Origin: Alphaproteobacteria bacterium
GTDB taxonomy: Bacteria > Pseudomonadota > Alphaproteobacteria > Sphingomonadales > Kordiimonadaceae
Direction: 5' to 3'
Assembly (NCBI GenBank): GCA_006226495.1
Contig: SBGU01000056.1
Coordinates: 62,001 to 126,000 of the forward strand
DNA length: 64,000 bases
Below the pieces are notes generated by a model. It worked only from the letters and a program-made list of their open reading frames with translations, was not told the DNA's origin and did no database searches. Positions within the stretch are counted from its first letter, which is position 1, and each line of letters starts with the position of its first letter. The translations under genes were made by a program, and so were the position numbers. This document shows positions 1 through 10,423 of this stretch, piece by piece.

Positions 1-446
1 TTGGCCGCAGGGCGATCAGGACATCATCAGCCGCGTTCAGCAACAGCGTTGAGGGCTTGTCGACCGGTTGCTTTGTTTCCGATCCGTCCGTGCCCGAAGA
101 AGACACAAAATCTTTTGTCATTGTCCGTTCCCGAGGTTGTGGTTGTCCATCCGTGTGGAGAAGGCGGCAATGCCGGGCCGAACAGTGCCCCAGCCGTTGC
201 CACGCAATATTCTCCGCACGCTGGAAACCGGAGCGATATAGAGCCGGTCTTCGGTGTCGAATGACCGTCCTGCTCAATAGCGCTTCCCGGGGCGGAACTA
301 CTGTAAAGCTTGTTACAATAGCTGGATTTTCAGTGGTGAGCTGGATATCCTGTTGCTCGTGCTTTGTAGCAAGATCGCGGTTAGGAGCTTATGACCCAGC
401 ACGATATCTCCATGGTTTGCGCCCAGTTTTGGGCGCTGCGGATATC
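1..446. other. Left-edge region without a recognisable gene
   Basis: Open frames cross this stretch on the plus strand, but their translations are rich in Arg, Pro and Ser and resemble no protein family I recognise. It probably holds the upstream region of the Crp/Fnr gene that follows, and perhaps the tail of something outside the window. I see no clear promoter hexamers or terminator. Confidence 0.4.
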
Positions 447-1181
447 ATGATCCGGCGTTCGATTTCCGCTCCGGAGACGCCAGGCGATCGTCAGCCGGCA
501 GTCTCGTTCGAGAACATGCCGGTTCCCGGCGTGGAAACGGATATCCTGCAATGGCTATCCCCCGAGGTACGGACTGCGGTCGCGAGTGCAGCGGTGCGGC
601 GCCGTGTCGGAGCGGGTGGATTCATTTTCCAGCACGGCGATTCCGGCAGTGCGATGTATCGGGTACTTGAAGGAACGGTACGTCTCTCGCTCATGCGTGT
701 CGATGGCTACCAGATGATTTATGCCCTGCTCGGTCCTGGCGAATGCATCGCCGCAAGCAGCCTTATCGACAATCATCCGCTCCCGCAAACGGCCGAGGCG
801 CTTGACGATGTTCAGCTCCAGGTTATCGGGATGGGCGCGTTCACCAAATTGAGGGAGGACTATCGCGAGTTCGATAATGCCCTGCTGCATCTGTTTGCCC
901 GCCGGTTGCGCACGCTCAGCATTCATATCGGGACCGCAAGGCTCGCCGACCTTTCCAGTCAGATCGTGCTTCGCCTTCTCGAATTGGCGAAGCGCGATTC
1001 CCGCGGCCGCCTTATTGCAACCGTAACCCACACGGAACTGGCAATGTTCGTAAGTGTGTCGCGCCAGTCCATCCATCGGGTCCTCAAGACCCTCACGACA
1101 GAAGGGCTGATTGCCCTGCACTATGGATCAATCGAACTGCTGCACCTTGAGGGACTGAAGGCCAAGGCAGAATTCCTGTGA
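447..1181 (+). CDS. Crp/Fnr family transcriptional regulator
   Basis: Predicted cytoplasmic DNA-binding regulator. The first two thirds is a cyclic-nucleotide-binding-type beta roll (stretch from GAGGFIFQHGDSG through MYRVLEGTVRLS and LLGPGECIA). The C-terminal third is a winged helix with the recognition motif VSRQSIHRVLKTL. It lacks the N-terminal cysteine cluster of oxygen-sensing FNR, so an iron-sulphur sensor is unlikely and the ligand is unknown. The start is uncertain: ATG 447 gives 244 residues and ATG 516 gives 221, closer to the usual family length, and neither has a strong ribosome site. It is convergent with the amidase gene. Its place at the edge of the catabolic cluster suggests, but does not prove, control of that cluster. 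Confidence 0.8.
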   Translation: MIRRSISAPETPGDRQPAVSFENMPVPGVETDILQWLSPEVRTAVASAAVRRRVGAGGFIFQHGDSGSAMYRVLEGTVRLSLMRVDGYQMIYALLGPGECIAASSLIDNHPLPQTAEALDDVQLQVIGMGAFTKLREDYREFDNALLHLFARRLRTLSIHIGTARLADLSSQIVLRLLELAKRDSRGRLIATVTHTELAMFVSVSRQSIHRVLKTLTTEGLIALHYGSIELLHLEGLKAKAEFL

Positions 1182-1200
1182 CCGCCAGCGGGCAGACTTC

Positions 1201-1226
1201 AGCCGCTGCGTCAGGACACAGCGGCT
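1201..1226. terminator. Hairpin between convergent genes
   Basis: AGCCGCTG at 1201-1208 pairs with CAGCGGCT at 1219-1226 across a 10-base loop, between the convergent Crp/Fnr and amidase genes. There is no good T-tract on either side, so intrinsic termination is only a possibility. Confidence 0.3.
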
Positions 1227-1289
1227 TGGATATTGCCATAACCAGGTTGTGAATTGGACGTGGGGGCCCGGACCGAGCCCCAGATCGTC

Positions 1290-2705
1290 TTACGCTCGGG
1301 CGTCGAAAGGCAGGGTCAGGCGAGGGCTGCGCTGCTCTGCAGTATAACCAACCTTCAGAAGCCCGGCTTCATCGAACGGGCGGGCAACAAGCTGTATGCC
1401 GAAGGGCAACCCATCCATGTCGAGCCCATTGGGAAGCGACAGGGTCGGATGGCCGCTGAAATTGAGCGGCGCAGTGAACGCCAGGGCGGCAGCATATGCT
1501 TCGGCCGGAACATCCGGCTCGACCGCCAACATGGCCAGGGGTGGAATACGCGACCCGATACCGGGGAGCAGGAGATAGTCAGCCTTGTCAAAGGCGATAT
1601 CCAATGCTGTGCGGCTGCGCCGACGCGCCGCGGTTGCCCGCAGCAGATCGTCCGCCGTCGTTTGCTCCCCTATGGTCAGAAGCTCACGCACATTCCTGCC
1701 GAACAAATCAATATTTTGTCGAAACTTGTCCCGCCCATAGGCCTGCAAGGCTTCGGACCCGCCCACTGTAAGCCAGTGATGGCAGACCTCGGGTATCTTC
1801 AGCAGGTCTACGGGCACCACCTGCATGCCCGCCTCTTCGAGCCTGGCGACGGCTGCAAGCGTTGCTTCAACAACCTCAGGCTCGGCATAGGTCTCGAAAT
1901 ATTGGACATCGATGCCGAGGCGCAAGCCCCGCACATTTTCGGAGATCGTCGCGAGCGGATCGACAAGCGCCGCATCGGCACTGAAGGGGTCGCCCTGGTC
2001 ATAGCCCGCCACCGCCTGATACAGAAGCGCCACATCGGTCACCGATCGCGCAAACGGTCCAACATGATCGAGCGTGGCAGCAAAGGGGTGCACACCGCGC
2101 CGGCTGATCCGGCCGAAGGTCGGCTTCAGCCCCACGATACCGTTCACGGCACTTGGAAACCGGATCGAACCACCCGTGTCGGAGCCAAAGGCGCCAAAGC
2201 AGAGCGAAGCCGCAACGGCCACCGCCGACCCGCCGGACGACATGCCCGGCGTTCGGTCCGAAGCCCAGGGGTTCACTGGGGCAGGCGCGACCGCGGGCGG
2301 ATACCCCATAAAAGCAAACTCTGCTGTCGCCTGCTTGCCAAGCATGACCGCACCCGCCGCATCAAGGCGGTCGACCACATGCGCATTGTGCTTCGGTATA
2401 TGGCCACGCAACAGGACCGAGCCAGATGCGGTCACCATTTCCGCCGTATCGAAAATGTCTTTGATGCCGAGCGGGACACCATGAAGCGGCCCCAGATAAT
2501 CGCCCGAGAGAATCCGGGCCTGAGCGACCTCGGCCGCCGCCAGCGCTTGATCGGGATCAATATGTACATAGGCATGAAGGTCAGCATCGATGCGCTCGAT
2601 GCGCGCAAGCATCGCTGAGGTCAGTTCAACCGGCGAGACGGATTTATCTTCGATCAGCGGGGCTATTGCCGAGATCGGTCCACAGCAAAGATCTTCAAGA
2701 TTCAT
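1290..2705 (-). CDS. Amidase signature family hydrolase (copy 1)
   Basis: Amidase-signature enzyme of 471 residues, predicted to hydrolyse a carboxamide or aryl amide in the cytoplasm. The Ser-cisSer-Lys triad is intact: Lys82 in GIKDIF, Ser156 in GMSSGGS and nucleophile Ser180 in DTGGSIRFPS. The ATG at 2705 follows AAGGAG at good spacing. It lies 58 bases downstream of a SnoaL-like gene on the same strand, an arrangement repeated at 10424-12400 with paralogues of both genes. The family ranges from GatA to fatty-acid and peptide amidases. No GatB or GatC is nearby and the setting is catabolic, so tRNA amidotransferase function is unlikely. The substrate is unknown. Confidence 0.88.
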   Translation of the reverse strand: MNLEDLCCGPISAIAPLIEDKSVSPVELTSAMLARIERIDADLHAYVHIDPDQALAAAEVAQARILSGDYLGPLHGVPLGIKDIFDTAEMVTASGSVLLRGHIPKHNAHVVDRLDAAGAVMLGKQATAEFAFMGYPPAVAPAPVNPWASDRTPGMSSGGSAVAVAASLCFGAFGSDTGGSIRFPSAVNGIVGLKPTFGRISRRGVHPFAATLDHVGPFARSVTDVALLYQAVAGYDQGDPFSADAALVDPLATISENVRGLRLGIDVQYFETYAEPEVVEATLAAVARLEEAGMQVVPVDLLKIPEVCHHWLTVGGSEALQAYGRDKFRQNIDLFGRNVRELLTIGEQTTADDLLRATAARRRSRTALDIAFDKADYLLLPGIGSRIPPLAMLAVEPDVPAEAYAAALAFTAPLNFSGHPTLSLPNGLDMDGLPFGIQLVARPFDEAGLLKVGYTAEQRSPRLTLPFDARA

Positions 2706-2763
2706 AATTGCTCCTTTGCATGAAATTCAGGGATGGTGCGCCGGGAATGTCTCGGCATGATCG

Positions 2764-3237
2764 TCATCCGGCGATGGCGGCAATCAGGGTCTTGCCCGGT
2801 CCCTGCTCATAGGGTGTGAAGGACAGTATCTTCATCCTGAGGGATGCAAACGTCCATTGGCCGGCCGTGCGGGCGTATGTGTCGGTATATCGACCCATCA
2901 ACCAGAAAGCCTGGTCTGTGCCCCGCATAACCATCTGCTGCCAAAGCAGCCACGTTCCGGTGGCTGTGTCGCCCTGCACGTCGATCTCTGGATTGAGCAG
3001 ATAGTGGGTTGAAAAGGAAACCTGCCGGCCCGCTTCCTCGAAAAATACCCGGATCGCAGCTTGCCCCTTCTGGACCCCGAACTGATCGCCATCCCATGTC
3101 GCGTCCGGTAGAAACAGGTCCGCGAGCGCATCCGGCGCGTAATCCTGGTCACACAAATAGGCGTACCTGTATTTGAGCGCTTCGATCGCCACTTTGTCGA
3201 GCCGCTGCTTCAGGTCGTTCGTCACGGACGCTAGCAT
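2764..3237 (-). CDS. SnoaL-like / NTF2-fold protein (copy 1)
   Basis: Small cone-shaped alpha+beta-barrel protein of 157 residues in the SnoaL-like group, which includes isomerases, dehydratases, hydrolases and non-catalytic binding proteins. The pattern IEALKYRYAYLCDQDY, then ALADLFLPDATW, then a conserved tryptophan-rich strand is typical. The start at 3237 is chosen because AAGGGAAAG precedes it and because the 160-residue paralogue at 11918-12400 aligns from here; a longer upstream frame is open but would overrun the regulatory palindrome. It heads a probable two-gene operon with the amidase. The catalytic role is unassigned. Confidence 0.8.
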   Translation of the reverse strand: MLASVTNDLKQRLDKVAIEALKYRYAYLCDQDYAPDALADLFLPDATWDGDQFGVQKGQAAIRVFFEEAGRQVSFSTHYLLNPEIDVQGDTATGTWLLWQQMVMRGTDQAFWLMGRYTDTYARTAGQWTFASLRMKILSFTPYEQGPGKTLIAAIAG

Positions 3238-3319
3238 TTCTTTCCCTTGCCATATCTGGGTGTATCCATCGCGCAAAAACCGGATAGCGGTGTCGCTTTC
3301 AGGATCGCGCAACGACAAT

Positions 3320-3329
3320 ATTTATAAAT
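3320..3329. promoter_or_regulatory. Palindrome ATTTATAAAT, candidate GntR operator
   Basis: Perfect 10-bp palindrome in the divergent region between the SnoaL-amidase operon and the GntR gene. The identical palindrome, extended by TT on the same side, recurs at 15076-15085 between the TonB receptor and FAH genes. That placement fits an operator of the local GntR regulator; binding is inferred. Confidence 0.5.
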
Positions 3330-3378
3330 TTTATGAGAGTCTAGCGGTTTTTCGTGACATTATTGCCCATATATCTAT

Positions 3379-3390
3379 TTTATATATAAA
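3379..3390. promoter_or_regulatory. AT-rich palindrome TTTATATATAAA
   Basis: Perfect 12-bp palindrome 72 bases upstream of the favoured GntR start. It may be a second operator half or part of an AT-rich promoter. It is simple sequence, so chance is a real alternative. Confidence 0.3.
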
Positions 3391-3462
3391 TTCAATTGAG
3401 GCCTTGCAGCCACAGCCATTGCCTGCGACGACGTGTCAGAACAGAAACAAAAGGGGGAAATA

Positions 3463-4191
3463 TTGAACAGTGAAGAAGAAGACACGCTGATCTCGTTCCT
3501 GGCGCGACCAACGGGCCGCGCCGGCGTCGATCGCGCCCTGCGGGAGATCGTGCTTGGTCTCGTGAGTGGCCGCTATCGGCCAGGTGAAAAATTGAATGCC
3601 AACAAGATCGTCAAGGAAATTGGCATCGGGCTCGTGCCGGTGCGCGAGGCATTGCACCTTCTTGCCGGCCAGGGCGTGATCGACCTCCTGCCCCAGAAAG
3701 GTGCGCGGGTCAAAGGGATGTCGCGTGGCGAGACCGAGGAGTGGCACGAGCTATTCCGTGTGCTCACACTGATCGGGATACGCAAGGCCGCACGACTGCT
3801 GCGGGAACAGCCTGAATTGAAAATGCCCCTGGCCCAGGCACGTGCGGCGGTCGAGCGGTTGCCATCGGAGGAATCAAACCCGCGGATCGCGACTGCCATG
3901 CTTGAATTTCATCGCCGTATCAATGCGTTTTGTGGCTCCGAACTGCTGGACGAGGCCTCGCGCCGCTTGCAGGTGGTTCACTGGATCAGCTTTGTCGCCC
4001 AATATGCCTCGCTCGTTCCCCACCGGGTTGCCATCATGGAGAATTATTTTCGCCTGGCCGATGCGCTGGGCCGTGGAGATTCGGATTCCGCAGTGGCCGC
4101 CTACAATTACCAATGCGCCTTCCTCGGGGCCCTGATCCGGGGCGAAAACCCTGACACAGAGACGGCGTGGATACAGAATACACCCTTCTGA
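3463..4191 (+). CDS. GntR family (FadR/FCD-type) transcriptional regulator
   Basis: DNA-binding regulator with an N-terminal winged helix (ALREIVLGLVSGRYRPG, then LVPVREALHLLAGQGVI, the GntR signature) and an all-helical C-terminal ligand domain of the FCD kind. I place the start at TTG 3463 (242 residues) because AAGGGGG precedes it by 5 bases. A GTG at 3433 would add ten residues but lacks a ribosome site. It is divergent from the SnoaL-amidase pair and next to the hydrolase gene. GntR/FCD proteins usually repress adjacent catabolic genes until a pathway acid binds, so it is the best candidate regulator of the cluster. Confidence 0.85.
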   Translation: MNSEEEDTLISFLARPTGRAGVDRALREIVLGLVSGRYRPGEKLNANKIVKEIGIGLVPVREALHLLAGQGVIDLLPQKGARVKGMSRGETEEWHELFRVLTLIGIRKAARLLREQPELKMPLAQARAAVERLPSEESNPRIATAMLEFHRRINAFCGSELLDEASRRLQVVHWISFVAQYASLVPHRVAIMENYFRLADALGRGDSDSAVAAYNYQCAFLGALIRGENPDTETAWIQNTPF

Positions 4192-4399
4192 ATCTTCGGG
4201 CGGGTGCCTTTCAATTGGGCGCCATTTGTAACAAAGGTGACAGAAACCCCACAGGTCACTCGCCTACGAGGAAAGCAAGCGCTCCCGGGCTGCGGAAGCC
4301 TGTGCATCGGCAGCCCGTGTCCGGTGAGGGGACTCCCGCCCCCGGTCGCACATATGCACGGGCGCGACCATCACGAACAGAAGATCAGGACATATATCC

Positions 4400-5557
4400 A
4401 TGGCGAAGAATTCGATCGGTCCACTGCCCCAGGCCATTCTGCCCGCCGGCTTGCGCTCGCGGATCGTGGAGAATGTGAACGGACTTCAGATGCACATACT
4501 GGAGGCCGGCGAAGCGCCGGGATCGAAGGGCACACTCCTGCTTCTCCATGGCTTCCCGGAACTGGCCTTCTGTTGGCGCCACGTCATGCCGCTGCTCGCG
4601 GATCGCGGCTATCATGTGATTGCGCCCGATCAGCGCGGCTATGGCCGAACGACGCCGGAACCAGTGTCTTTTGGCGATGCCATCGAACCCTATTCCCTTC
4701 TCAACCTTGCCGGCGACATGGTCGCGCTCCTGGGCGCGCTCGACCTGGACGGCATCGATGCTGTCGTGGGCCACGACTTCGGCTCCCTGGTCGCAGGTAC
4801 CTGCGCGCTGGTACGGCCCGACATCTTCCGGCGGCTGGCCATGCTTGGCACGCCTTTCGCGGGGGCGCCCGCTCTTGGAACACCCCTTGGAATGCCGCTG
4901 GCGGACGATCCGATCCATGCCGCGCTATTGGCGCTTCCGGACCCGCGGCGCCACTATCTGCTCTATTATGCCGGCCCCGATGCGAACGATGAAATGTGGA
5001 AATGTCCGCAGGGCGTATCGGACATGCTGCGCGGCTATTATCATCACAAGAGCGCCGACTGGCCGAACAACCACCCACATCCGCTGGGCGGATGGAGCGC
5101 CAGGCAACTGGCTCTTATGCCCTCGTATTATATCATGCCGGCAGACCAGACGATGGCTGAAATCGCCGCTGCAAATATGCCGACCAGGGAACAGGTCAAA
5201 AAATGCGCGTGGCTCAACGAAGCTGATCTGGAGATTGTCGCCGGGGAATTTGCGCGCACCGGCTTCCAGGGCGGTATGCAATGGTACCGGAGTGCGATGC
5301 GCGGCGACATGGCCCGCGGCCTTGGACTGTTTGCCGGCCGCCAGGTCGAATGTCCGGCGCTCTTTATCGCGGGTGAAGGCGACTGGGCGGCCTATCAGGT
5401 GCCAGGCGCGATTGATGTAATGAGTGCGCGTCTCGCGCGAATGCCGATTACGCCTCATTTTATATCTGGTGCGGGACATTGGCTCCAGCAGGAACAGCCT
5501 GCCAGGGTGGCCGACCTGCTGGCGGACTTTTTGTCGGAACCACTTACCCGCCGGTAG
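4400..5557 (+). CDS. Alpha/beta hydrolase, epoxide-hydrolase type
   Basis: Soluble alpha/beta hydrolase of 385 residues with epoxide hydrolase hallmarks. These are the oxyanion motif HGFPE starting at His50, nucleophile Asp126 in GHDFGS (Asp rather than Ser), a cap-domain Tyr296 in GGMQWYR that could protonate an epoxide, and the catalytic His360 in GAGHWLQQE. Asp328 in GEGDWA is a plausible charge-relay acid. The predicted reaction is hydrolysis of an epoxide to a vicinal diol. Haloalkane dehalogenases share the Asp nucleophile, but the HGFP motif and cap tyrosine favour an epoxide hydrolase. It is on the plus strand after the GntR gene, 208 bases away, and converges on the aldolase gene. 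Confidence 0.82.
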   Translation: MAKNSIGPLPQAILPAGLRSRIVENVNGLQMHILEAGEAPGSKGTLLLLHGFPELAFCWRHVMPLLADRGYHVIAPDQRGYGRTTPEPVSFGDAIEPYSLLNLAGDMVALLGALDLDGIDAVVGHDFGSLVAGTCALVRPDIFRRLAMLGTPFAGAPALGTPLGMPLADDPIHAALLALPDPRRHYLLYYAGPDANDEMWKCPQGVSDMLRGYYHHKSADWPNNHPHPLGGWSARQLALMPSYYIMPADQTMAEIAAANMPTREQVKKCAWLNEADLEIVAGEFARTGFQGGMQWYRSAMRGDMARGLGLFAGRQVECPALFIAGEGDWAAYQVPGAIDVMSARLARMPITPHFISGAGHWLQQEQPARVADLLADFLSEPLTRR

Positions 5558-5581
5558 GTCCGCGTCGCGGACTCTCCCCGC

Positions 5582-6370
5582 TCAATAGGCAGACACCGCC
5601 ACGCCCTCCGGGGCGTCAGAAAACCGGCGGACATCCGTCAGGCCATGCGACAGCATATGGCCCAGGTCGCTGCCGACAGTCACAAAATCAAACCCGAACT
5701 CCACCATCCGCCGGGCATATTCGGCACTATGGTTATGGATGCCAGCGATCAGGCCCCGCGCCCGGGCGGCAGCGGCAAGCTTCTTGTAGGTTCGAAGCAA
5801 TTCGGGCTCCTGCCGGTCAAGCGTCGCAGACAGCCCCATCGAGAGACCGAGGTCACCCGGGCCGACATAGATGCCGCCAATCCCCGGCGTGTCCATAATC
5901 GCCGCAGCATTCGCGACTGCTTCCCGGGTTTCGATCTGCGGCAGCAGGATCAAATGCTCGTTGGCTTCGCGCTGGGCATCGCCACCCCGCGGCGGGAACG
6001 GGGCGCCACGGACCGGGCCGGACGACCGCTCGCCAAGCGGCGGATACAGCGCATGGCGTACCAGACCCCGGGCATCGTCGGCGTTATTGATCATCGGGCA
6101 GATAATACCTGCAGCACCGGCATCAAGCATTCGCCCAACCACGCCCGGCTCGTTCGTCGGAACGCGGACAAAAGGGACAACCGGTGTCGCCTGCAGGACG
6201 GCAAGCGCTGTCACCGCCCCGGCATAGTCCCACCAGCCATGTTGCATGTCGATTGTGATGCTGCCCCAGCCAAGTTTGGCATAGGCCTCGATCGCGACGG
6301 GCGACGGCATCATCGACCAGCCGTTAAGGCACGGCTTTCGGTCGGCGATCCTGATTTGTGTCGAATTCAT
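5582..6370 (-). CDS. HpcH/HpaI family aldolase
   Basis: Class II, metal-dependent aldolase/citrate-lyase-like enzyme of 262 residues that typically cleaves 4-hydroxy-2-oxo acids to pyruvate and an aldehyde. Seen in the sequence are ITIDMQHG near the N-terminus, the metal-ligand glutamate in LLPQIETREAV and the aspartate in YVGPGDLGLSMG. The start at ATG 6370 matches the family length; the frame stays open upstream but runs into the synthetase gene. It is the last gene of the operon that begins with the TonB receptor. A meta-cleavage-like lower pathway ending in pyruvate is a reasonable inference. Confidence 0.85.
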   Translation of the reverse strand: MNSTQIRIADRKPCLNGWSMMPSPVAIEAYAKLGWGSITIDMQHGWWDYAGAVTALAVLQATPVVPFVRVPTNEPGVVGRMLDAGAAGIICPMINNADDARGLVRHALYPPLGERSSGPVRGAPFPPRGGDAQREANEHLILLPQIETREAVANAAAIMDTPGIGGIYVGPGDLGLSMGLSATLDRQEPELLRTYKKLAAAARARGLIAGIHNHSAEYARRMVEFGFDFVTVGSDLGHMLSHGLTDVRRFSDAPEGVAVSAY

Positions 6371-6416
6371 TCTTTCGCTCCCGACTGTTGGGCAAAGGGG
6401 ACGGCGGATATGGCGT

Positions 6417-8087
6417 TCATCTGCCCGCGTTGGATACACCATTCGTGGAATCGCGCTCCAGTAGCGATGCCCGGATTGCTTTTTTGTCAATCTTGCCAAC
6501 GCTGGTAAGGGGCAGCTCGTCAACGATTTCAATACGGTCGAGCCTGGCGTAGCGGCTGATCTCCCCGCGCTCCACGGCGACATCAAGGGTCCGCATGATT
6601 CGAGCCAAATCGGGGGTGGCGCCCTTTTGCGGGACAATCAGTGCCACCGGGCGTTCCTGCCATTGCGGGTGGGGTATGCCGACAACAGCGACCTGAGCGA
6701 CATCCACATCCGCGCAGATCAGCCCTTCCAGCGTTTGCGAACAGACCCATTCGCCGCCACTTTTGATCACGTCCTTGATACGGTCCCGTATCTGCAGCGA
6801 ACCGTCCTCGTGCAACGTTGCGACATCCTGCGTATGAAGCCATCCGCCACGCCATAGCTGTTCCGAGGCATTGGCATCGCCAACATAACCTGGTGTCAGC
6901 CACGGCGACCGCACAACAAGTTCACCATGGCTTCGGTCGTCGCGGGGGACCGGTTGCATGGTGTCGTCGACGACAGACACGGTAACCAGCGGAACCGGGT
7001 AGCCGCTCCGCGCCGCGGTATGGCCGCTGTCCGACAGCGCGGATGTGCGCATCAGGCTCACGACCGGGCCGGTCTCCGACATGCCATAGCCGGCAGCAAC
7101 ACGAAGCCCGGCGGCCTGCGCAGCTTCCAGCATATCGGGCGGCAGCGCAGAACCGCCGATCAGTATTTTCCAGTTATCAAGCGCAAGGCCCTGGCTGTCG
7201 GCGGCGTCCATCACCATTCGCAGCACGGTTGGTACGCAGTGTGAAAAGGTTACACCGTGTCGTTTGTAAAGATCGACAATCAGCGAGGGCTCGTAGCGGC
7301 CGGGATAGACCTGGGTCAGACCCAGCATGGTGGCGATATAGGGCATTCCCCACGCATGAACATGAAACATGGGCGTGAGAGGCATATAAACGTCGCGATA
7401 GTCGATCTGGCCATCGGCGCCCAAGGCGGCTGCAACGGAAAGGCTGTGGAGAACAAGCTGGCGATGGGTGAAACAGACACCCTTCGGGAGGCCTGTCGTG
7501 CCGGTGGTGTAAAATGTCGTTGCAACGCTGTTTTCGTCCAGGCTGCCATCGAAGGGGAAGTCCGGGCATGAAGACGAAAGCAGGTCTTCGTATGATCCGC
7601 AGGCCCAGTTCGGCAAGTCCCCCGGGGTACCCTCCATGATCAGGACATAATGGCGCACGTCGGGAAGCTCGTCCCGCATCGCTTCGACAAGGGGCAGGAA
7701 GTCATGGTGGACAATCAGAACGCGGGCCCGGCTTTGTTGAAGCGTGTACCGGATCTGGCTCGGGGACAGGCGGATATTCACTGTCTGCAGCACGGCGCCC
7801 ATCATCGGGACTGCAAAATAGCAGGCAAGATAACGGTCGCTGTCCCAGTCCAACATCGCAACCGTGTCGCCCGGCTCGATACCTCGGTCACGCAACAGAG
7901 AGGCCAACCGTCCCACGCGTTCCTGCAGATCGCGATAAGAAATCGGCGGCTGATCGCGATAGACGATTTGCCGTCGTGTGCTCCCTGTCAGGGAAGCATT
8001 GAGCAATGATCCAATGGTCAGCGGCTGGCATGCGGTCGCCACAGGGGCAGATGGCAGCAGATCGATCGTATCCATATTTTTCGTCAC
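6417..8087 (-). CDS. AMP-binding acyl-CoA synthetase
   Basis: Adenylate-forming acid-CoA ligase of 556 residues, resembling medium- and long-chain acyl-CoA synthetases. Motifs seen are the phosphate-binding loop YTTGTTGLPKG, GYGMSETGP, the hinge region RDRIKDVIKSGGEW and the C-terminal catalytic lysine in LTSVGKIDKKA. It activates a carboxylic acid with ATP and CoA. The start codon is GTG 8087, overlapping the stop of the upstream reductase gene (GTGA) with GGAG nine bases before it, so the two are translationally coupled. The substrate is probably an acid released earlier in this pathway. Confidence 0.88.
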   Translation of the reverse strand: MTKNMDTIDLLPSAPVATACQPLTIGSLLNASLTGSTRRQIVYRDQPPISYRDLQERVGRLASLLRDRGIEPGDTVAMLDWDSDRYLACYFAVPMMGAVLQTVNIRLSPSQIRYTLQQSRARVLIVHHDFLPLVEAMRDELPDVRHYVLIMEGTPGDLPNWACGSYEDLLSSSCPDFPFDGSLDENSVATTFYTTGTTGLPKGVCFTHRQLVLHSLSVAAALGADGQIDYRDVYMPLTPMFHVHAWGMPYIATMLGLTQVYPGRYEPSLIVDLYKRHGVTFSHCVPTVLRMVMDAADSQGLALDNWKILIGGSALPPDMLEAAQAAGLRVAAGYGMSETGPVVSLMRTSALSDSGHTAARSGYPVPLVTVSVVDDTMQPVPRDDRSHGELVVRSPWLTPGYVGDANASEQLWRGGWLHTQDVATLHEDGSLQIRDRIKDVIKSGGEWVCSQTLEGLICADVDVAQVAVVGIPHPQWQERPVALIVPQKGATPDLARIMRTLDVAVERGEISRYARLDRIEIVDELPLTSVGKIDKKAIRASLLERDSTNGVSNAGR

Positions 8088-9259
8088 GTCTCAAGTCTCC
8101 CTCGTGTGGCGGCGGGCTCTCCGCCTTCTGTGTCGGGATCAAACCGCACCAAATATTTGTCGCCCGTTTTTTTCTGCACGAGCTTCCGCAGTATTTCGGG
8201 CCTGAGCAGGTCGGCCAATCCGACTTCGGCGGAGAAGTGGCTCGCGAAGGTCGTGTCATGTTCACGTGCAATCCGCTCCAGCATATGCGCCTTGACCTGC
8301 GGGCCTGCTTTCTTCAGGAAATGCATAACCAGTAGGGCACTGACGCTCCATGCCAGGCCGTAACCGCGATCAAGCACTGTTTCGCTCTGATCGAGCGATC
8401 CATAGATATAAATCTGCTTGAGGCTGTCGCTGCCGTAGAGGCTGTAAGACGAACTGAAGCGGTGTTCCGAGGCATCCATGGCATGCAGAAGGATGTTGGC
8501 CATCCGGCCACCTCCCACTGGGTCGAAAGCGATTGTTGCGCGTGTCTCGCTGATCTCTCGCGTTAGCTGTTCTTTGAAATCGACGGCCCTGCTGTCGACT
8601 ATGCGGCGGGCACCAAGAGCCTTCAGTAGTGCAACCTGGTCCGCGCCGCGCACAATATTGACCAGATCGATACCATCCGCGGCGCAAATCTTGACCAGCA
8701 TCTGACCAAGGTTTGATGCCGCCGCATTATGGACCAGCGCGCGGTGCCCCTCCATCCGCATGGTTTCGACCATGGCAAGCGCGGTAAGCGGATTGACAAA
8801 CAGGCCCGCACGCGCCGATGCCGGCGTGGCTGAAGGCACAACTAGGCAGTCATGGCCAGCGATTGTCCGGTACCGCGCGTACATGGCACCGCCGAACACG
8901 GCGACCGTCTGCCCGATCATGTGCCGGACGTCAGGCGCGGCATCCACTACCGTTCCGGTGCCTTCGTTACCAACCGGCAGGCGTAGCCCGACACGACGCT
9001 CATAGGGTCCAAATCGCCGGTTGGGGAGTTCGGCTGTCATCACTGAACCGTTTCCATCGCCTGTCAGGCGGGCCGTCGAAAGATCGGCGGAGGCAAGAAG
9101 CAATCCCATATCGGAAGGGTTTACCGGCGCTGCCTCCATCCGGATGCGCACCTCGCCCGCAGCAAGCGGGATAAGCGGCAGCTCCTGCAGGCGTAACCGC
9201 AGAACGGCGTCGACCCCGATTTCGGAATGCAGGATCAAGTTGTTTGGTTTGTTGTTCAT
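8084..9259 (-). CDS. MDR-superfamily NAD(P)H-dependent oxidoreductase
   Basis: Zinc-independent medium-chain dehydrogenase/reductase of 391 residues, closest in style to quinone oxidoreductases and trans-2-enoyl-CoA/crotonyl-CoA reductases. Seen are the N-terminal GroES-like fold with APVNPSD, then PVGNEGTGTVV, and a nucleotide-binding region around VHNAAASNLGQMLVKI. No structural zinc cysteine cluster is visible. It may reduce an activated double bond before or after CoA activation. It sits between the flavoprotein and the acyl-CoA synthetase in one operon, with a 4-base overlap to the latter. Confidence 0.8.
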   Translation of the reverse strand: MNNKPNNLILHSEIGVDAVLRLRLQELPLIPLAAGEVRIRMEAAPVNPSDMGLLLASADLSTARLTGDGNGSVMTAELPNRRFGPYERRVGLRLPVGNEGTGTVVDAAPDVRHMIGQTVAVFGGAMYARYRTIAGHDCLVVPSATPASARAGLFVNPLTALAMVETMRMEGHRALVHNAAASNLGQMLVKICAADGIDLVNIVRGADQVALLKALGARRIVDSRAVDFKEQLTREISETRATIAFDPVGGGRMANILLHAMDASEHRFSSSYSLYGSDSLKQIYIYGSLDQSETVLDRGYGLAWSVSALLVMHFLKKAGPQVKAHMLERIAREHDTTFASHFSAEVGLADLLRPEILRKLVQKKTGDKYLVRFDPDTEGGEPAATRGRLET

Positions 9260-9365
9260 TCTCGGTCTCTCTCATATCCGGCGAACGCGATCTGCAGGAC
9301 ACTGGCGCGTGACCCGAGCCAAGCGACGCCAGCATCCGTTTCGGGCCCGGGGTGAACCGCCTTGT

Positions 9366-10379
<1,014 letters not shown>

Positions 10380-10423
10380 TCACCTCCTGAACGCTGGTAT
10401 TGACGATATTTGATGGGTTCGCA

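Noticed and set aside
447-1181. FNR-type oxygen sensor
   Set aside because: The protein has the Crp/Fnr fold but lacks the N-terminal cysteines needed for an iron-sulphur cluster.
1290-2705. GatA subunit of the Glu-tRNA amidotransferase
   Set aside because: Same fold, but no gatB or gatC nearby, a paralogue lies 9 kb away, and both sit in a catabolic cluster.
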